A stretch of DNA of 64,000 nucleotides from Rhizobium herbae (GTDB taxonomy: Bacteria; Pseudomonadota; Alphaproteobacteria; Rhizobiales; Rhizobiaceae). The notes under the pieces were generated by a model. The model did not search any database. It saw only the letters and a program-made list of their open reading frames with translations, and was not told where the DNA came from. The DNA is taken from assembly GCF_017873135.1 (NCBI RefSeq), contig NZ_JAGGJV010000006.1:310001-374000 (forward strand), written 5' to 3'. A program made the position numbers and the translations under genes. Shown one piece after another: positions 51,230 to 60,307 of the stretch; position 1 is the stretch's first letter, and each line of letters starts with the position of its first letter.

Positions 51230-52705
51230 ATGACCGTCCAGATACGCAGTTCCATCCGCTTCCTGCTCAATCACCGCCTGGTCGAACTTTCGGCCGTTTC
51301 GGCAGTCCAGACCTTGCTCGATTTCCTGCGGCTCGACCGCAATCTGCGCGGCACCAAGGAAGGCTGCGCCGAAGGCGATTGCGGTGCCTGCACGGTGCTG
51401 GTCGGACGCTTGCTCGATGGCCGGCTGAAATATGAATCGGTCAATGCCTGCATCCGTTTCGTCGGCTCGCTTGACGGCTGCCATGTCGTCACGGTGGATT
51501 CACTCGCTTCGCCCGGCGGCCCGCTGCATCCGGTGCAGCAGGCAATGGTCGATACGCATGCCTCGCAATGCGGCTTCTGCACGCCCGGTTTCGTCATGTC
51601 GCTCTACGGTCTCTGGATGGAAAATCCGAAACCCTCGGTGACGGAGATCGAGAAGGCATTGCAGGGCAATCTCTGTCGCTGCACCGGTTATGCCGCCATC
51701 ATCCGCGCTGCCGAGGCCGTGTCGGTGATCGGTGATCTCGACCGCGATCCGCTGGTCGCGGAACGCGCCAAGATCATCCAGAAGCTGGAGGCGCTGAAGG
51801 ACGGCAAGCGCGTCGAGATCGGCGAGGGTTCCGAGCGCTTCCTGCTGCCGGCTTCCGTCGACGATCTCGCCGATATCTACGAGGCGGAGCCCAACGCCCG
51901 CATCGTCGCGGGTTCCACCGATGTCGGCCTGTGGGTGACGAAATTCATGCGCGACATCGCGCCCGTCGTGCATCTCAGCCATCTCGATGAACTGCGCCGC
52001 ATCACGGCCGATGAGACCGGCATCACCTTCGGCGCCGGTGTCAGCTACACCGAATCCTTTCCGCTGATCTCAAAACACTTTCCGCAGCTCATCGAACTCT
52101 GGAACCGCATCGGCGGCCAGCAGGTGCGCAACATGGGCACCATCGGCGGCAACATCGCCAACGGCTCGCCGATCGGCGACACGCCACCGGCCCTGATCGC
52201 GCTCGGCGCTTCCGTCGTGCTTCGCAAGGGCAAGGTGCAGCGAACCGTGCCGCTCGAAAGCTTCTTCATCGAATACGGCAAGCAGGACCGCCAGCCCGGC
52301 GAATTCGTCGAGGCGGTCCGCATTCCGTTTGTGAGCGAGAATGCGCGTTATGCGGTCTACAAGATCACCAAGCGGCTGGACGAGGACATCTCCGCCGTCT
52401 GCGGTGCGTTCCACCTGGTCGTTGATGGCAACGGCAAGGTCTCAGAAGCCGTGATCGCCTACGGCGGCATGGCCGGAACGCCGAAGCGGGCCGCCAATGC
52501 CGAGGCCGCCTTGATCGGTGCCGGCTGGACCGAGGCGACGATCGAGACCGCGATGGAAGCGCTAGGCAAGGACTATACGCCGCTGACCGACTGGCGCGCA
52601 TCCGCCGATTACCGATTGCTGGTGGCGAAAAACCTTCTGCGCCGCTTCTATCTGGAAACGCAGGGCGACGAGCCGGTGCGGCTTGACCGCAAGCAGGCTG
52701 TGTGA
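51230..52705 (+). CDS. xdhA: Xanthine dehydrogenase small subunit (2Fe-2S and FAD)
   Basis: A 491-residue subunit. The N-terminal ferredoxin cluster is KEGCAEGDCGACTVL plus NACIRF; the second [2Fe-2S] domain is QCGFCTPGFVMSLYGLW and GNLCRCTGYAAII. The FAD domain (about 195-380) includes ARIVAGSTDVGLW and the NMGTIGGNIANGSPIGDTPP stretch. The CO-dehydrogenase C-terminal domain follows. It passes electrons from the molybdenum subunit to NAD. Between uraH (4 bases) and xdhB (10 bases) in one operon. Confidence 0.95.
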   Translation: MTVQIRSSIRFLLNHRLVELSAVSAVQTLLDFLRLDRNLRGTKEGCAEGDCGACTVLVGRLLDGRLKYESVNACIRFVGSLDGCHVVTVDSLASPGGPLHPVQQAMVDTHASQCGFCTPGFVMSLYGLWMENPKPSVTEIEKALQGNLCRCTGYAAIIRAAEAVSVIGDLDRDPLVAERAKIIQKLEALKDGKRVEIGEGSERFLLPASVDDLADIYEAEPNARIVAGSTDVGLWVTKFMRDIAPVVHLSHLDELRRITADETGITFGAGVSYTESFPLISKHFPQLIELWNRIGGQQVRNMGTIGGNIANGSPIGDTPPALIALGASVVLRKGKVQRTVPLESFFIEYGKQDRQPGEFVEAVRIPFVSENARYAVYKITKRLDEDISAVCGAFHLVVDGNGKVSEAVIAYGGMAGTPKRAANAEAALIGAGWTEATIETAMEALGKDYTPLTDWRASADYRLLVAKNLLRRFYLETQGDEPVRLDRKQAV

Positions 52706-52715
52706 GGAGAAGATC

Positions 52716-55052
52716 ATGAACGTCATGCAGCCCATCGACCGCATCCGCGGCGGCGTCCACGAAAACGAGCGCCATGAATCCGGCCACAAGCATGTGACCG
52801 GGACCGCCGAATATATCGACGACATTCCCGAACCATCAGGCACGCTGCACGCCTATCTCGGCCTGTCGCAGCGCGCTCATGCGCAAATCCTGTCGATCGA
52901 TTTCGACGCGGTGACATCCGCGCCCGGCGTCATCGGAGTTCTAACTGCGGCGGATATTCCCGGCGAGAACGATGTCAGCCCGGCGCACAAGCATGACGAC
53001 CCGGTCTTTGCGACCGGCAAGGTCGAGTTCCACGGCCAGCCGATCTTCGCCGTCATTGCCGAAACCCGCGATGCGGCCCGCCGCGCTGCCGCCAGGGTCA
53101 AGATCGAGTACCGCGACCTGCCGCATGTCACCGACGTTCTGGAAGCGGCCGCGGCAAATTATCCGCTGGTCATCGATCCCCTGAAGCTGGAGCGCGGCGA
53201 TATCGCCGCCGGTTTTGCCAAGGCCAAGAACATCCTCGAAGGCGAGATGCGCATCGGCGGGCAGGATCATTTCTATCTCGAGGGCCACATCTCCTTTGCC
53301 ATTCCCGGCGAGGACGACGAGATCACACTCTATTCCTCGACCCAGCACCCAAGCGAAACGCAGCACATGGTCGGCCAGGTGCTTGGCGTCGCCTCGAATG
53401 CGGTGACGATCAACGTGCGCCGCATGGGCGGCGCCTTCGGCGGCAAGGAGACGCAGGCCAACCTGTTTGCCGCCGTGGCAGCGCTGGCGGCGAAGAAATA
53501 TCATTGCGCCGTGAAGATCCGCCCGGACCGCGACGACGACATGACCGCGACCGGCAAGCGCCATGATTTCCATGTCGGCTACAAGGTCGGCTTCGACGAC
53601 GACGGCCGGATCGAGGCTGTCGATGCGATCTTCTCAGCCCGCTGCGGCTTCTCGGCCGATCTCTCCGGCCCGGTGACCGACCGCGCGCTGTTCCATGCCG
53701 ACAATTGCTATTTCTATCCGCATGTCCGGCTGCGCTCGCGGCCGCTGAAGACCAACACCGTGTCTAACACCGCCTTTCGCGGTTTCGGCGGGCCGCAGGG
53801 CATGGTCGGCGGCGAGCGGATGATCGAGGATGTGGCCTATGCGCTCGGCAAGGACCCGCTCGACATCCGCAAGCTGAATTTTTACGGCGGCGAAGGGCGC
53901 AACCTGACGCCCTATCACCAGACCGTCGAAGACAATATCATCGGTCGCATCATCGAGGAGCTGGAAACATCCTGCGATTATGCCGCGCGCCGCGCGGAAG
54001 TGCTCGCCTTCAACCGCAAAAGCCAAATCATCAAGCGTGGCATCGCGCTGACGCCGGTCAAGTTCGGCATCTCCTTCACCAAGACGGAATACAATCAGGC
54101 CGGTGCGCTGGTGCATGTCTATGCCGATGGTTCGATCCATTTGAACCATGGCGGCACCGAGATGGGGCAGGGGCTCTATACCAAGGTCGCCCAGGTGGTG
54201 GCCGATGAATTCCAGGTCGATCTCAACCGGATCAAGGTGACGGCAACGACCACGGGCAAGGTGCCGAACACGTCGGCGACCGCCGCCTCGTCCGGCTCGG
54301 ACCTCAACGGCATGGCCGCCGCCAACGCGGCGCAGCAGATCAAGGCAAGGCTGGTGGCCTTTGCCGCCGAGCGCTGGGGCGTCAGCGAGAAGGATGTCGC
54401 CTTCGAGCCGAACACGATCCGTATCGGCGCCGAGCGCATCGCCTTTTCGGATTTCATCAGGATCGCCTACGGATCCCGTATCCAGCTCTCGGCCGCGGGT
54501 TTCTACAAGACGCCGAAAATTCACTGGAACCGGTCCGAGGGCCGGGGGCGGCCGTTCTTCTACTATGCCTATGGCGCTTCCTGCTCTGAGGTCAGCGTCG
54601 ATACGCTGACCGGCGAGTATCAGGTCGATCGTGTCGACGTGCTCCACGATGTCGGCAAGTCGCTCAATCCGGCGCTGGATATCGGTCAGGTCGAGGGTGC
54701 CTTCGTCCAGGGCATGGGCTGGCTGACAACGGAGGAATTGTGGTGGGATGCCAAGGGCCGGCTGCGCACCCATGCGCCGTCGACCTACAAGATCCCGCTC
54801 GCCTCCGACCGGCCGCGCATCTTCAACGTCAAGCTCGCCGAATGGTCGGTCAACCGCGAGGAGACGATCCGCCGTTCCAAGGCTGTCGGCGAGCCGCCGT
54901 TCATGCTGCCGATCTCGGTTCTGGAAGCGATCTCGATGGCGGCGGCGAGCGTTGCGGCGTATCGTATCGCACCGCGCATCGACGCGCCGGCAACGCCGGA
55001 GCGGGTGCTGCTCGCCATCGAGCGGCTGCGCCGCGCGGCAAAGAACGGGTGA
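52716..55052 (+). CDS. xdhB: Xanthine dehydrogenase large, molybdopterin-binding subunit
   Basis: A 778-residue subunit, start ATG 52716 (MNVMQPIDRIRGGVHENERH) after GAGGAGA. Domains: aldehyde oxidase/xanthine dehydrogenase hammerhead (about 30-135) and molybdopterin-binding domain (about 145-700). Marks are GQDHFYLEGHISFAIPGEDD, RRMGGAFGGKETQANLFA, the active-site region TNTVSNTAFRGFGGPQGM, HLNHGGTEMGQGLYTKVAQV and the terminal KAVGEPPFMLPISVLEAI, holding the catalytic Glu. It oxidises hypoxanthine and xanthine to urate. xdhC follows 5 bases on. Confidence 0.95.
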   Translation: MNVMQPIDRIRGGVHENERHESGHKHVTGTAEYIDDIPEPSGTLHAYLGLSQRAHAQILSIDFDAVTSAPGVIGVLTAADIPGENDVSPAHKHDDPVFATGKVEFHGQPIFAVIAETRDAARRAAARVKIEYRDLPHVTDVLEAAAANYPLVIDPLKLERGDIAAGFAKAKNILEGEMRIGGQDHFYLEGHISFAIPGEDDEITLYSSTQHPSETQHMVGQVLGVASNAVTINVRRMGGAFGGKETQANLFAAVAALAAKKYHCAVKIRPDRDDDMTATGKRHDFHVGYKVGFDDDGRIEAVDAIFSARCGFSADLSGPVTDRALFHADNCYFYPHVRLRSRPLKTNTVSNTAFRGFGGPQGMVGGERMIEDVAYALGKDPLDIRKLNFYGGEGRNLTPYHQTVEDNIIGRIIEELETSCDYAARRAEVLAFNRKSQIIKRGIALTPVKFGISFTKTEYNQAGALVHVYADGSIHLNHGGTEMGQGLYTKVAQVVADEFQVDLNRIKVTATTTGKVPNTSATAASSGSDLNGMAAANAAQQIKARLVAFAAERWGVSEKDVAFEPNTIRIGAERIAFSDFIRIAYGSRIQLSAAGFYKTPKIHWNRSEGRGRPFFYYAYGASCSEVSVDTLTGEYQVDRVDVLHDVGKSLNPALDIGQVEGAFVQGMGWLTTEELWWDAKGRLRTHAPSTYKIPLASDRPRIFNVKLAEWSVNREETIRRSKAVGEPPFMLPISVLEAISMAAASVAAYRIAPRIDAPATPERVLLAIERLRRAAKNG

Positions 55053-55057
55053 ATGGC

Positions 55058-55921
55058 ATGGCTGCCAAGCGCGAAGACATCAGGGATTTTCTGCGCCGGG
55101 AACCGGATTGCGTGCTCGTCGAGGTGACGGGTGCCGCCGGTTCGACGCCGCGCGATACCGACGCCTGGATGCTGGTGACAGCCGAGCGCATCTTCGGCAC
55201 GATCGGCGGCGGCCAGCTCGAATATATGGCCATCGATCACGCCCGCCGGGCTCTGCGGCAAGGTCTGCCGGCCGAACCGATGGATGTGCCGCTCGGCCCG
55301 GAAATCGGCCAATGCTGCGGCGGCCGCGTCGGCCTTGCCTTCACGGCCATGAATACCGACCTCTCGACACAACTCATCGCCCGTTGCGACCATGAAATGG
55401 CGGCTCGACCGCATGTCTATATCTTTGGCGCCGGGCATGTCGGCGATGCGCTCGCCATGGCTCTTTCGCTGGTTCCGTTGCGCATCATTCTCGTCGATAC
55501 CCGCGAGGACGAACTGTCCGCATCCAATGTGCCTAGTATCGAGACCTGCCTGACGGCGGTGCCGGAAGCTTTGGTGCGCGATGCTCCGGCGGGAAGTTCT
55601 TTCGTCATCCTCACCCATGACCACGCGCTGGATTTCCTGATCGCTGCGGAGGCACTGCGCCGCGACGATGCCGCCTATGTCGGCATGATCGGCTCAAAGA
55701 CGAAGCGCGCGACCTTCAAGAACTGGCTCTCCCGCGAAGTCGGCCGCGCCGATCTCTTCGACCGCCTGATCTGCCCGATCGGCGGCACGGCGGTGAAGGA
55801 CAAGCGGCCGGCGGTGATTGCGGCATTGGCCGCCGCCGAGATCATGACGGCGGCCCTCAATCATGATGTTGCCAAAGTTGGCACCGCACGAAGCAACCGC
55901 GCCACAGCGAGCGCACGATAG
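55058..55921 (+). CDS. xdhC: Xanthine dehydrogenase accessory protein (molybdenum cofactor sulfuration and insertion)
   Basis: A 287-residue protein, start ATG 55058 (MAAKREDIRDFLRREPDCVL). The N-terminal XdhC domain has VTGAAGSTPRDTDAWMLVT, TIGGGQLEYMAIDHAR and GPEIGQCCGGRVGLAF, where the CCGG cysteines serve cofactor binding. The C-terminal Rossmann domain has VYIFGAGHVGDALAMALSLV and YVGMIGSKTKR. XdhC binds molybdopterin, promotes its sulfuration and hands it to XdhB. It ends 3 bases before the convergent LysR gene. Confidence 0.95.
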   Translation: MAAKREDIRDFLRREPDCVLVEVTGAAGSTPRDTDAWMLVTAERIFGTIGGGQLEYMAIDHARRALRQGLPAEPMDVPLGPEIGQCCGGRVGLAFTAMNTDLSTQLIARCDHEMAARPHVYIFGAGHVGDALAMALSLVPLRIILVDTREDELSASNVPSIETCLTAVPEALVRDAPAGSSFVILTHDHALDFLIAAEALRRDDAAYVGMIGSKTKRATFKNWLSREVGRADLFDRLICPIGGTAVKDKRPAVIAALAAAEIMTAALNHDVAKVGTARSNRATASAR

Positions 55922-55924
55922 TCG

Positions 55925-56839
55925 CTACTCCAGCATCTTGCTGATCATCCGCTGACAGCGCTCGGCCATGAAATCGATCATCAGGCGGACCTTCGGGTCC
56001 TGGAAGCGCTTGTGCGGATAGATCGCGGCGAGCTGGACGGTGGCCGGCGGGGTGTCTTTCAGGATTTCCACCAGCGTGCCGTCGTTGAGATGGGCTTTGA
56101 CCTCGAACAGCGGCTTGTTGATGATGCCGCGACCTTCCAGCGCCCATTGGGTCAGCACGTCGCCGTCGTCGGAATCGTAGGGGCCGCCGATTTCCAGCTT
56201 GCGAATGCCGTCCGGCGTCTGCAGTGTCCAGTAATATTCCTTCGAGCCCGGATAGCGCAAAAGCAGACAGTCGTGCTTGTCGTCGATGAGGGCATCCGGC
56301 GTCTGCGGTATGCCGCGTTTCGCCAGATAGCCGGGGGCGGCGCAGACAACGCGCTGGCAGTTGAGGATGCCGCGCATGCGCAGGTTGGAATCTTCGAGCA
56401 CGCCGAGCTTGAAGGCGACATCGACGCCTTCGCTCAAAATATCGACATTGTGGTCGGAGAGGCGCAGGCGCACCTCGATATCCGGATACTTGTCGTGGAA
56501 TTCGGGAATGCCGGAGGCGATCAGCCGCCGGCCCATGCCGAGCGGCGCGGTGATCCGCAGCGACCCCTTGGGATTGTGCGAGAGATCGGCAATCGCGCTT
56601 TCGGCCTCGTTGACCGCCTCGATGATCTTGACGGCGCCCAGATAGAAGACGCGGCCATGTTCGGTCGGCGACAGCTTGCGCGTCGTGCGGTTGAACAGGC
56701 GCACGCCGAGGTGTTTTTCCAGTTCCTTGATACGGTTGCTGGCCACAGCCGGCGTCACCCGCTGGTCGCGGCCGGCGGAGGAAAGCGTACCGAGTTCGAC
56801 GACGCGGACGAAGACGCGGATGTTATCGAGATAGGACAT
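55925..56839 (-). CDS. LysR-family regulator, candidate regulator of purine catabolism
   Basis: A 304-residue regulator. The winged helix is residues 1-60 (MSYLDNIRVFVRVVELGTLS, VTPAVASNRIKELEKHLGVR LFNRTTRKLSPTEHG). The effector domain holds AFKLGVLEDSNLRMRGILNC and YPGSKEYYWTLQTPDGIRKL. It lies between xdhC (convergent, 3 bases) and puuD (divergent, 135 bases, with the shared TTTGAAAGT motif between). That placement, in the middle of the pathway genes, makes it the best local candidate for controlling them. Confidence 0.92.
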   Translation of the reverse strand: MSYLDNIRVFVRVVELGTLSSAGRDQRVTPAVASNRIKELEKHLGVRLFNRTTRKLSPTEHGRVFYLGAVKIIEAVNEAESAIADLSHNPKGSLRITAPLGMGRRLIASGIPEFHDKYPDIEVRLRLSDHNVDILSEGVDVAFKLGVLEDSNLRMRGILNCQRVVCAAPGYLAKRGIPQTPDALIDDKHDCLLLRYPGSKEYYWTLQTPDGIRKLEIGGPYDSDDGDVLTQWALEGRGIINKPLFEVKAHLNDGTLVEILKDTPPATVQLAAIYPHKRFQDPKVRLMIDFMAERCQRMISKMLE

Positions 56840-56896
56840 GGCACCCTTCTACCACAGGCAGCAACCGATCACAGCGGGGGTGATCTTATAGATTTT

Positions 56897-56910
56897 TTTG
56901 AAAGTGTTCG
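56897..56910. promoter_or_regulatory. Shared purine motif TTTGAAAGT between lysR and puuD
   Basis: TTTGAAAGTGTTCG, preceded by GATTTT. Its first nine bases match the sites at 46106 and 50776. It is 65 bases before the puuD start and 58 before the divergent LysR start. Confidence 0.5.
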
Positions 56911-56974
56911 GGATTAGCCGGCATTTCGGTTGGTATCGCGCGATGGCAGAAGTCTCCCAAACAGGGAGGCCCAC

Positions 56975-58210
56975 ATGTATGAATACGCCATTGCCTGGGA
57001 CTGGCTGACCTTTGCCGTCCGCTGGCTCCACGTCATCACCGCCATCGCCTGGATCGGTTCGTCGTTCTATTTCGTCGCGCTCGATCTTGGCCTGCGCAAG
57101 CGTCCGGACCTTCCGGCCGGCGCCTATGGCGAGGAATGGCAGGTGCATGGCGGCGGCTTCTACCATATCCAGAAATACCTGGTGGCACCGTCCAACATGC
57201 CGGAACACCTGATCTGGTTCAAATGGGAATCCTATGTCACCTGGCTTTCCGGCTTCGGCATGCTGTGTCTGGTCTATTATGCCGGCGCCGATCTCTACCT
57301 GATCGATCCGAACGTTCTCGATGTCTCCAAGCCCGTCGCCATCGGCATATCGCTCGCCTCGCTGGCCTTCGGCTGGATCATCTACGACCTGATCTGCAAG
57401 TCGCCGTTCGGCAATGACAATACGCGGCTGATGGTGGCGCTCTATTTCATCCTGGTCGCGGTTGCCTGGGGTTATACGCAGCTGTTCACCGGCCGCGCCG
57501 CCTTCCTGCATCTCGGCGCCTTCACCGCGACGATCATGTCCGCCAACGTGTTCTTCATCATCATGCCGAACCAGCGCATCGTCGTCGCCGACCTGATCGC
57601 GGGCCGCACGCCGGACGCCAAATACGGCAGGATCGCCAAGCAGCGCTCGACGCACAACAACTACCTGACGCTGCCCGTGCTGTTCCTGATGCTGTCGAAC
57701 CACTATCCGCTGGCCTTCGGCACTGAGTTCAACTGGATCATCGCCTCGCTGGTGTTCCTGATGGGCGTCACCATCCGCCACTATTTCAACACGCGCCACG
57801 CCAATGCCGGCAACCCGACCTGGACCTGGCTGGCCACCGTGCTGCTGTTCATCGTCATCATGTGGCTTTCGACCGTGCCGAAGATCCTGACCGGCGAGCC
57901 GGAACAGGTTTCGGCAGTGCAACAGCCCTTTGTGACGGCGGAGGCCTTTCCGAAGGTGCGCGACACCATTCTTGGCCGCTGTGCGATGTGCCATGCGCAG
58001 GAACCGGGCTGGGAGGGCATGATCAAGCCGCCGAAGGGGGTGGTGTTGGAGACCGACGCCGAGATCGCCGCCCATGCGCGCGAAATCTACCTGCAGGCCG
58101 GCCGCTCGCATGCGATGCCGCCGGCAAACGTGACGGCCGTGACCGACGACGAGCGCAAGCTGCTGGCCGCCTGGTACGAGACAGTTGTGAACGGAGGAAA
58201 AACCCAATGA
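56975..58210 (+). CDS. puuD: Membrane urate oxidase with cytochrome c domain (PuuD)
   Basis: A 411-residue protein, start ATG 56975 (MYEYAIAWDWLTFAVRWLHV) after AGGGAGG. About eight membrane helices form the DUF989/urate hydroxylase domain (TAIAWIGSSFYFVALDLGLR, HGGGFYHIQKYLVAPSNMPE, ANVFFIIMPNQRIVVADLIA, KQRSTHNNYLTLPVLFLMLS). The C-terminal periplasmic cytochrome c has CAMCH (C336, C339, H340) and a distal Met in HAMPP. PuuD oxidises urate to 5-hydroxyisourate and passes electrons to the respiratory chain, replacing the soluble uricase. guaD overlaps its stop by 4 bases. Confidence 0.95.
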   Translation: MYEYAIAWDWLTFAVRWLHVITAIAWIGSSFYFVALDLGLRKRPDLPAGAYGEEWQVHGGGFYHIQKYLVAPSNMPEHLIWFKWESYVTWLSGFGMLCLVYYAGADLYLIDPNVLDVSKPVAIGISLASLAFGWIIYDLICKSPFGNDNTRLMVALYFILVAVAWGYTQLFTGRAAFLHLGAFTATIMSANVFFIIMPNQRIVVADLIAGRTPDAKYGRIAKQRSTHNNYLTLPVLFLMLSNHYPLAFGTEFNWIIASLVFLMGVTIRHYFNTRHANAGNPTWTWLATVLLFIVIMWLSTVPKILTGEPEQVSAVQQPFVTAEAFPKVRDTILGRCAMCHAQEPGWEGMIKPPKGVVLETDAEIAAHAREIYLQAGRSHAMPPANVTAVTDDERKLLAAWYETVVNGGKTQ

Positions 58211-59541
58211 GCGAACTCCTGATCCGTGGACGCGTGCTGACCTTTGTCGATGAGCCGAAGGGTATCGATGATACCGCATCGTACCTCACCGTGGACGATG
58301 GGGCGGTTCTGGTGCGTAACGGCAAGATCGCAGCCGTCGGCGATTATGCCGATATTCGCAAGGCCGCGACCGCCGACGTGACGGTGGCCGATCATCGGCC
58401 ACATCTGATCCTGCCCGGTCTGATCGATACGCATCTGCATTTTCCGCAGACGCAGGCGATCGCCTCCTATGGCGCGCAACTGCTCGAATGGCTGAACACC
58501 TATATTTTCGTCGAGGAACAGAAATTCGCGCAAGCCGAACACGCGGCCTTCATCGCCGGACGGTTCATGGACGAGCTGCTGTCCAATGGCACGACGACGG
58601 CGGTGGCCTATTGTTCGGTGCATCCGCAAAGCGTCGATGCCTATTTCACGGCGGCCGAACAGCGCGGCATGCTGATGGTCGGCGGCAAGGTGATGATGGA
58701 CCGCAATGCGCCGGACGCGCTGCGCGACACGCCGCAAAAGGGCTATGACGAGACCAGGCGGCTGATCGGCAAATGGCACGGACGCGGCAGGGCGCAGTAT
58801 GCGATCAGCCCGCGCTTTGCCATCACCTCGACACCGGAGCAGATGGAGATGAGCCGGGCATTGGTACGCGAGCATCCGGATTGCTACGTGCAGACGCATC
58901 TGTCCGAAAACAAGGACGAGATCGCCTTTGCCACCTCGCTCTATCCGGATGCGAAGGACTATACCGACATCTATGCCCGCTACGATCTCCTGACCGACAA
59001 GACGCTGCTCGGGCACTGCATTTATCTCAGCGACCGGGAGATTTCGGTGCTGGCGGAGACCGGGGCGGTCGGCGTGTTCTGCCCGACCTCCAATCTCTTC
59101 CTCGGCTCCGGCCTGTTCGACCGCGACCGCTTCGACCGGCTCGGCGCCCGCTGGTCGGTGGCAACCGATGTCGGGGCGGGCACCAGCTTCTCGATGCTGG
59201 AGACGATGGACGAGGCCTACAAGGTTCTGCACCTGCAGGGCCAGCGCCTGTCGCCGCTCAATTCCTTCTATCGCATGACGCTGGGCAACGCCCGGGCGCT
59301 GGGTCTTCAGGATCGCATCGGCTCGCTGCACGTGGGCGCCGACGCCGATATCGTTGTGCTCGACTCGAGTGGCAAATCGGCGATGGAGCTGAGGATGCGT
59401 ACCGCGAAATCGCTGGTCGAGGAACTGTTCATCCTGCAGACGATGGGCGACGATCGTTGCGTCGCCGAGGTCTATGTGGCGGGCAAGGCGATGAAGGCGC
59501 GGAAGGTGAATGCCGCTGCGCGGGTGTTGGAGACGGTGTGA
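58207..59541 (+). CDS. guaD: Guanine deaminase
   Basis: A 444-residue amidohydrolase starting at ATG 58207, overlapping puuD by ATGA. Metal ligands and catalytic motifs: LPGLIDTHLHFPQTQAIASY (the PGxxDxHxH motif followed by PQ, diagnostic of guanine deaminase), FVEEQKFA, CYVQTHLSENKDEI, GHCIYLSDREI and VATDVGAGTSFSMLETMDEA. It converts guanine to xanthine and ammonia, feeding xanthine dehydrogenase. Length fits the family. A second, degraded copy of its C-terminus lies at 60136-60207. Confidence 0.95.
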   Translation: MSELLIRGRVLTFVDEPKGIDDTASYLTVDDGAVLVRNGKIAAVGDYADIRKAATADVTVADHRPHLILPGLIDTHLHFPQTQAIASYGAQLLEWLNTYIFVEEQKFAQAEHAAFIAGRFMDELLSNGTTTAVAYCSVHPQSVDAYFTAAEQRGMLMVGGKVMMDRNAPDALRDTPQKGYDETRRLIGKWHGRGRAQYAISPRFAITSTPEQMEMSRALVREHPDCYVQTHLSENKDEIAFATSLYPDAKDYTDIYARYDLLTDKTLLGHCIYLSDREISVLAETGAVGVFCPTSNLFLGSGLFDRDRFDRLGARWSVATDVGAGTSFSMLETMDEAYKVLHLQGQRLSPLNSFYRMTLGNARALGLQDRIGSLHVGADADIVVLDSSGKSAMELRMRTAKSLVEELFILQTMGDDRCVAEVYVAGKAMKARKVNAAARVLETV

Positions 59542-59548
59542 GATTTAT

Positions 59549-59605
59549 ACCCTCCCCTTGAGGGGGGTGAATTTCCTCTTCTCCCCGCTGGGGAGAAGAG
59601 GGAAA
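59549..59605. repeat. RIME-like palindromic intergenic repeat
   Basis: Two palindromes follow guaD: CCCTCCCC-TTGA-GGGGGG (about 59550-59566) and TTTCCTCTTCTCCCC-GCT-GGGGAGAAGAGGGAAA (59572-59605, one bulge). The CTTCTCCCCGCTGGGGAGAAG wording is typical of dispersed rhizobial intergenic mosaic elements. It may also act as the end of the puuD-guaD message. Confidence 0.6.
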
Positions 59606-60135
59606 TCGCGGCAGCTTCAACGCCCTTCAGCCACGCCCGGAAAATCCGCCGTGGGTTTGCTTTTGTGTTACTTGGCCGGGGCGCTGGAAAGTGCCGATGA
59701 CTAAGTAATTTATATGACGCCTTCCAGCGCCCCGTTCAGTGTCTTTTGCCGCGCTTCTCAGGTTCTTCTACGCCTCTCCCTTTTCGAGGAGAGACCTCCA
59801 ATGCCCCGGCCCGGCCGCTTATCCGCCGAGCCTTTCAATGAGGCGGGGTACCATCCTGGACCGTCGTAAGACGGTGTGATGACCCGGCACGCCCGGTTCA
59901 TTCACGAACCGGAGGAGAACCGCCTTTCACGCAGCCCCGGGGATTTCGCGCGCGTTTCGCCAAACCGTCCGGGCACCGGCCCCGCCTCGCCGGCAACGCA
60001 AACCGGTGTATCCTTGGCGGAACGAGAGGAGGATCGCACGGAACGAAAGGGCGGGGATGAACGGGGATGGTTTTTTCGGTGGGCGCTGACTGGGAATGAT
60101 GCTTGGGAGCGAATCCTTGGGTCAAGCCCGAGGAT
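59606..60135. other. Intergenic repeat-rich region without a supported gene
   Basis: About 530 bases with inverted repeats but no convincing gene. The antisense frame at 59898-60125 (PTEKTIPVHPRPFVP, then PPRIHRFALPARR) resembles spurious ORFs produced by dispersed intergenic repeats in rhizobial genomes. An overlapping plus-strand frame at 59876-60142 is its shadow. Both lack ribosome binding sites. Confidence 0.45.
59678..59733. repeat. Perfect 12-bp inverted repeat
   Basis: GGGGCGCTGGAA (59678-59689) and TTCCAGCGCCCC (59722-59733) flank 32 AT-rich bases. It could be a miniature mobile element end pair or a transcribed hairpin. No target-site duplication was recognised. Confidence 0.55.
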
Positions 60136-60207
60136 TATGTAGCGGGCAAGGCGATGAACGGACGGAAGCTGGAAACGGGTGCCAAACGGGCGCTGGAGAC
60201 GGCGTGA
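60136..60207 (+). pseudogene. C-terminal remnant of a guaD-like gene
   Basis: Twenty-four codons ending in TGA encode YVAGKAMNGRKLETGAKRAL then ETA. Intact guaD ends YVAGKAMKARKVNAAARVLE then TV. The similarity starts abruptly at 60136, with no upstream guaD sequence. So it is the tail of a diverged second copy left after deletion of the rest, or a repeat-mediated duplication of the gene end. Confidence 0.7.
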
Positions 60208-60307
60208 CGTTATCCCTCGTATGCAGCAATGCGGTAGGCCGGGAACACGTTCCGTCAATGCAAGAAGCGTACTCAAGTCTGTATTCGGGAAGCGCTGGAA
60301 AACTTAG

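Noticed and set aside
59678-59733. Complete insertion sequence bounded by the 12-bp inverted repeat
   Set aside because: Only 32 bases lie between the arms, no transposase gene is near, and no target duplication is visible.
59876-60142. Overlapping 88- and 75-codon frames on opposite strands
   Set aside because: Sequence resembles spurious ORFs arising from dispersed rhizobial intergenic repeats; no ribosome site on either strand.
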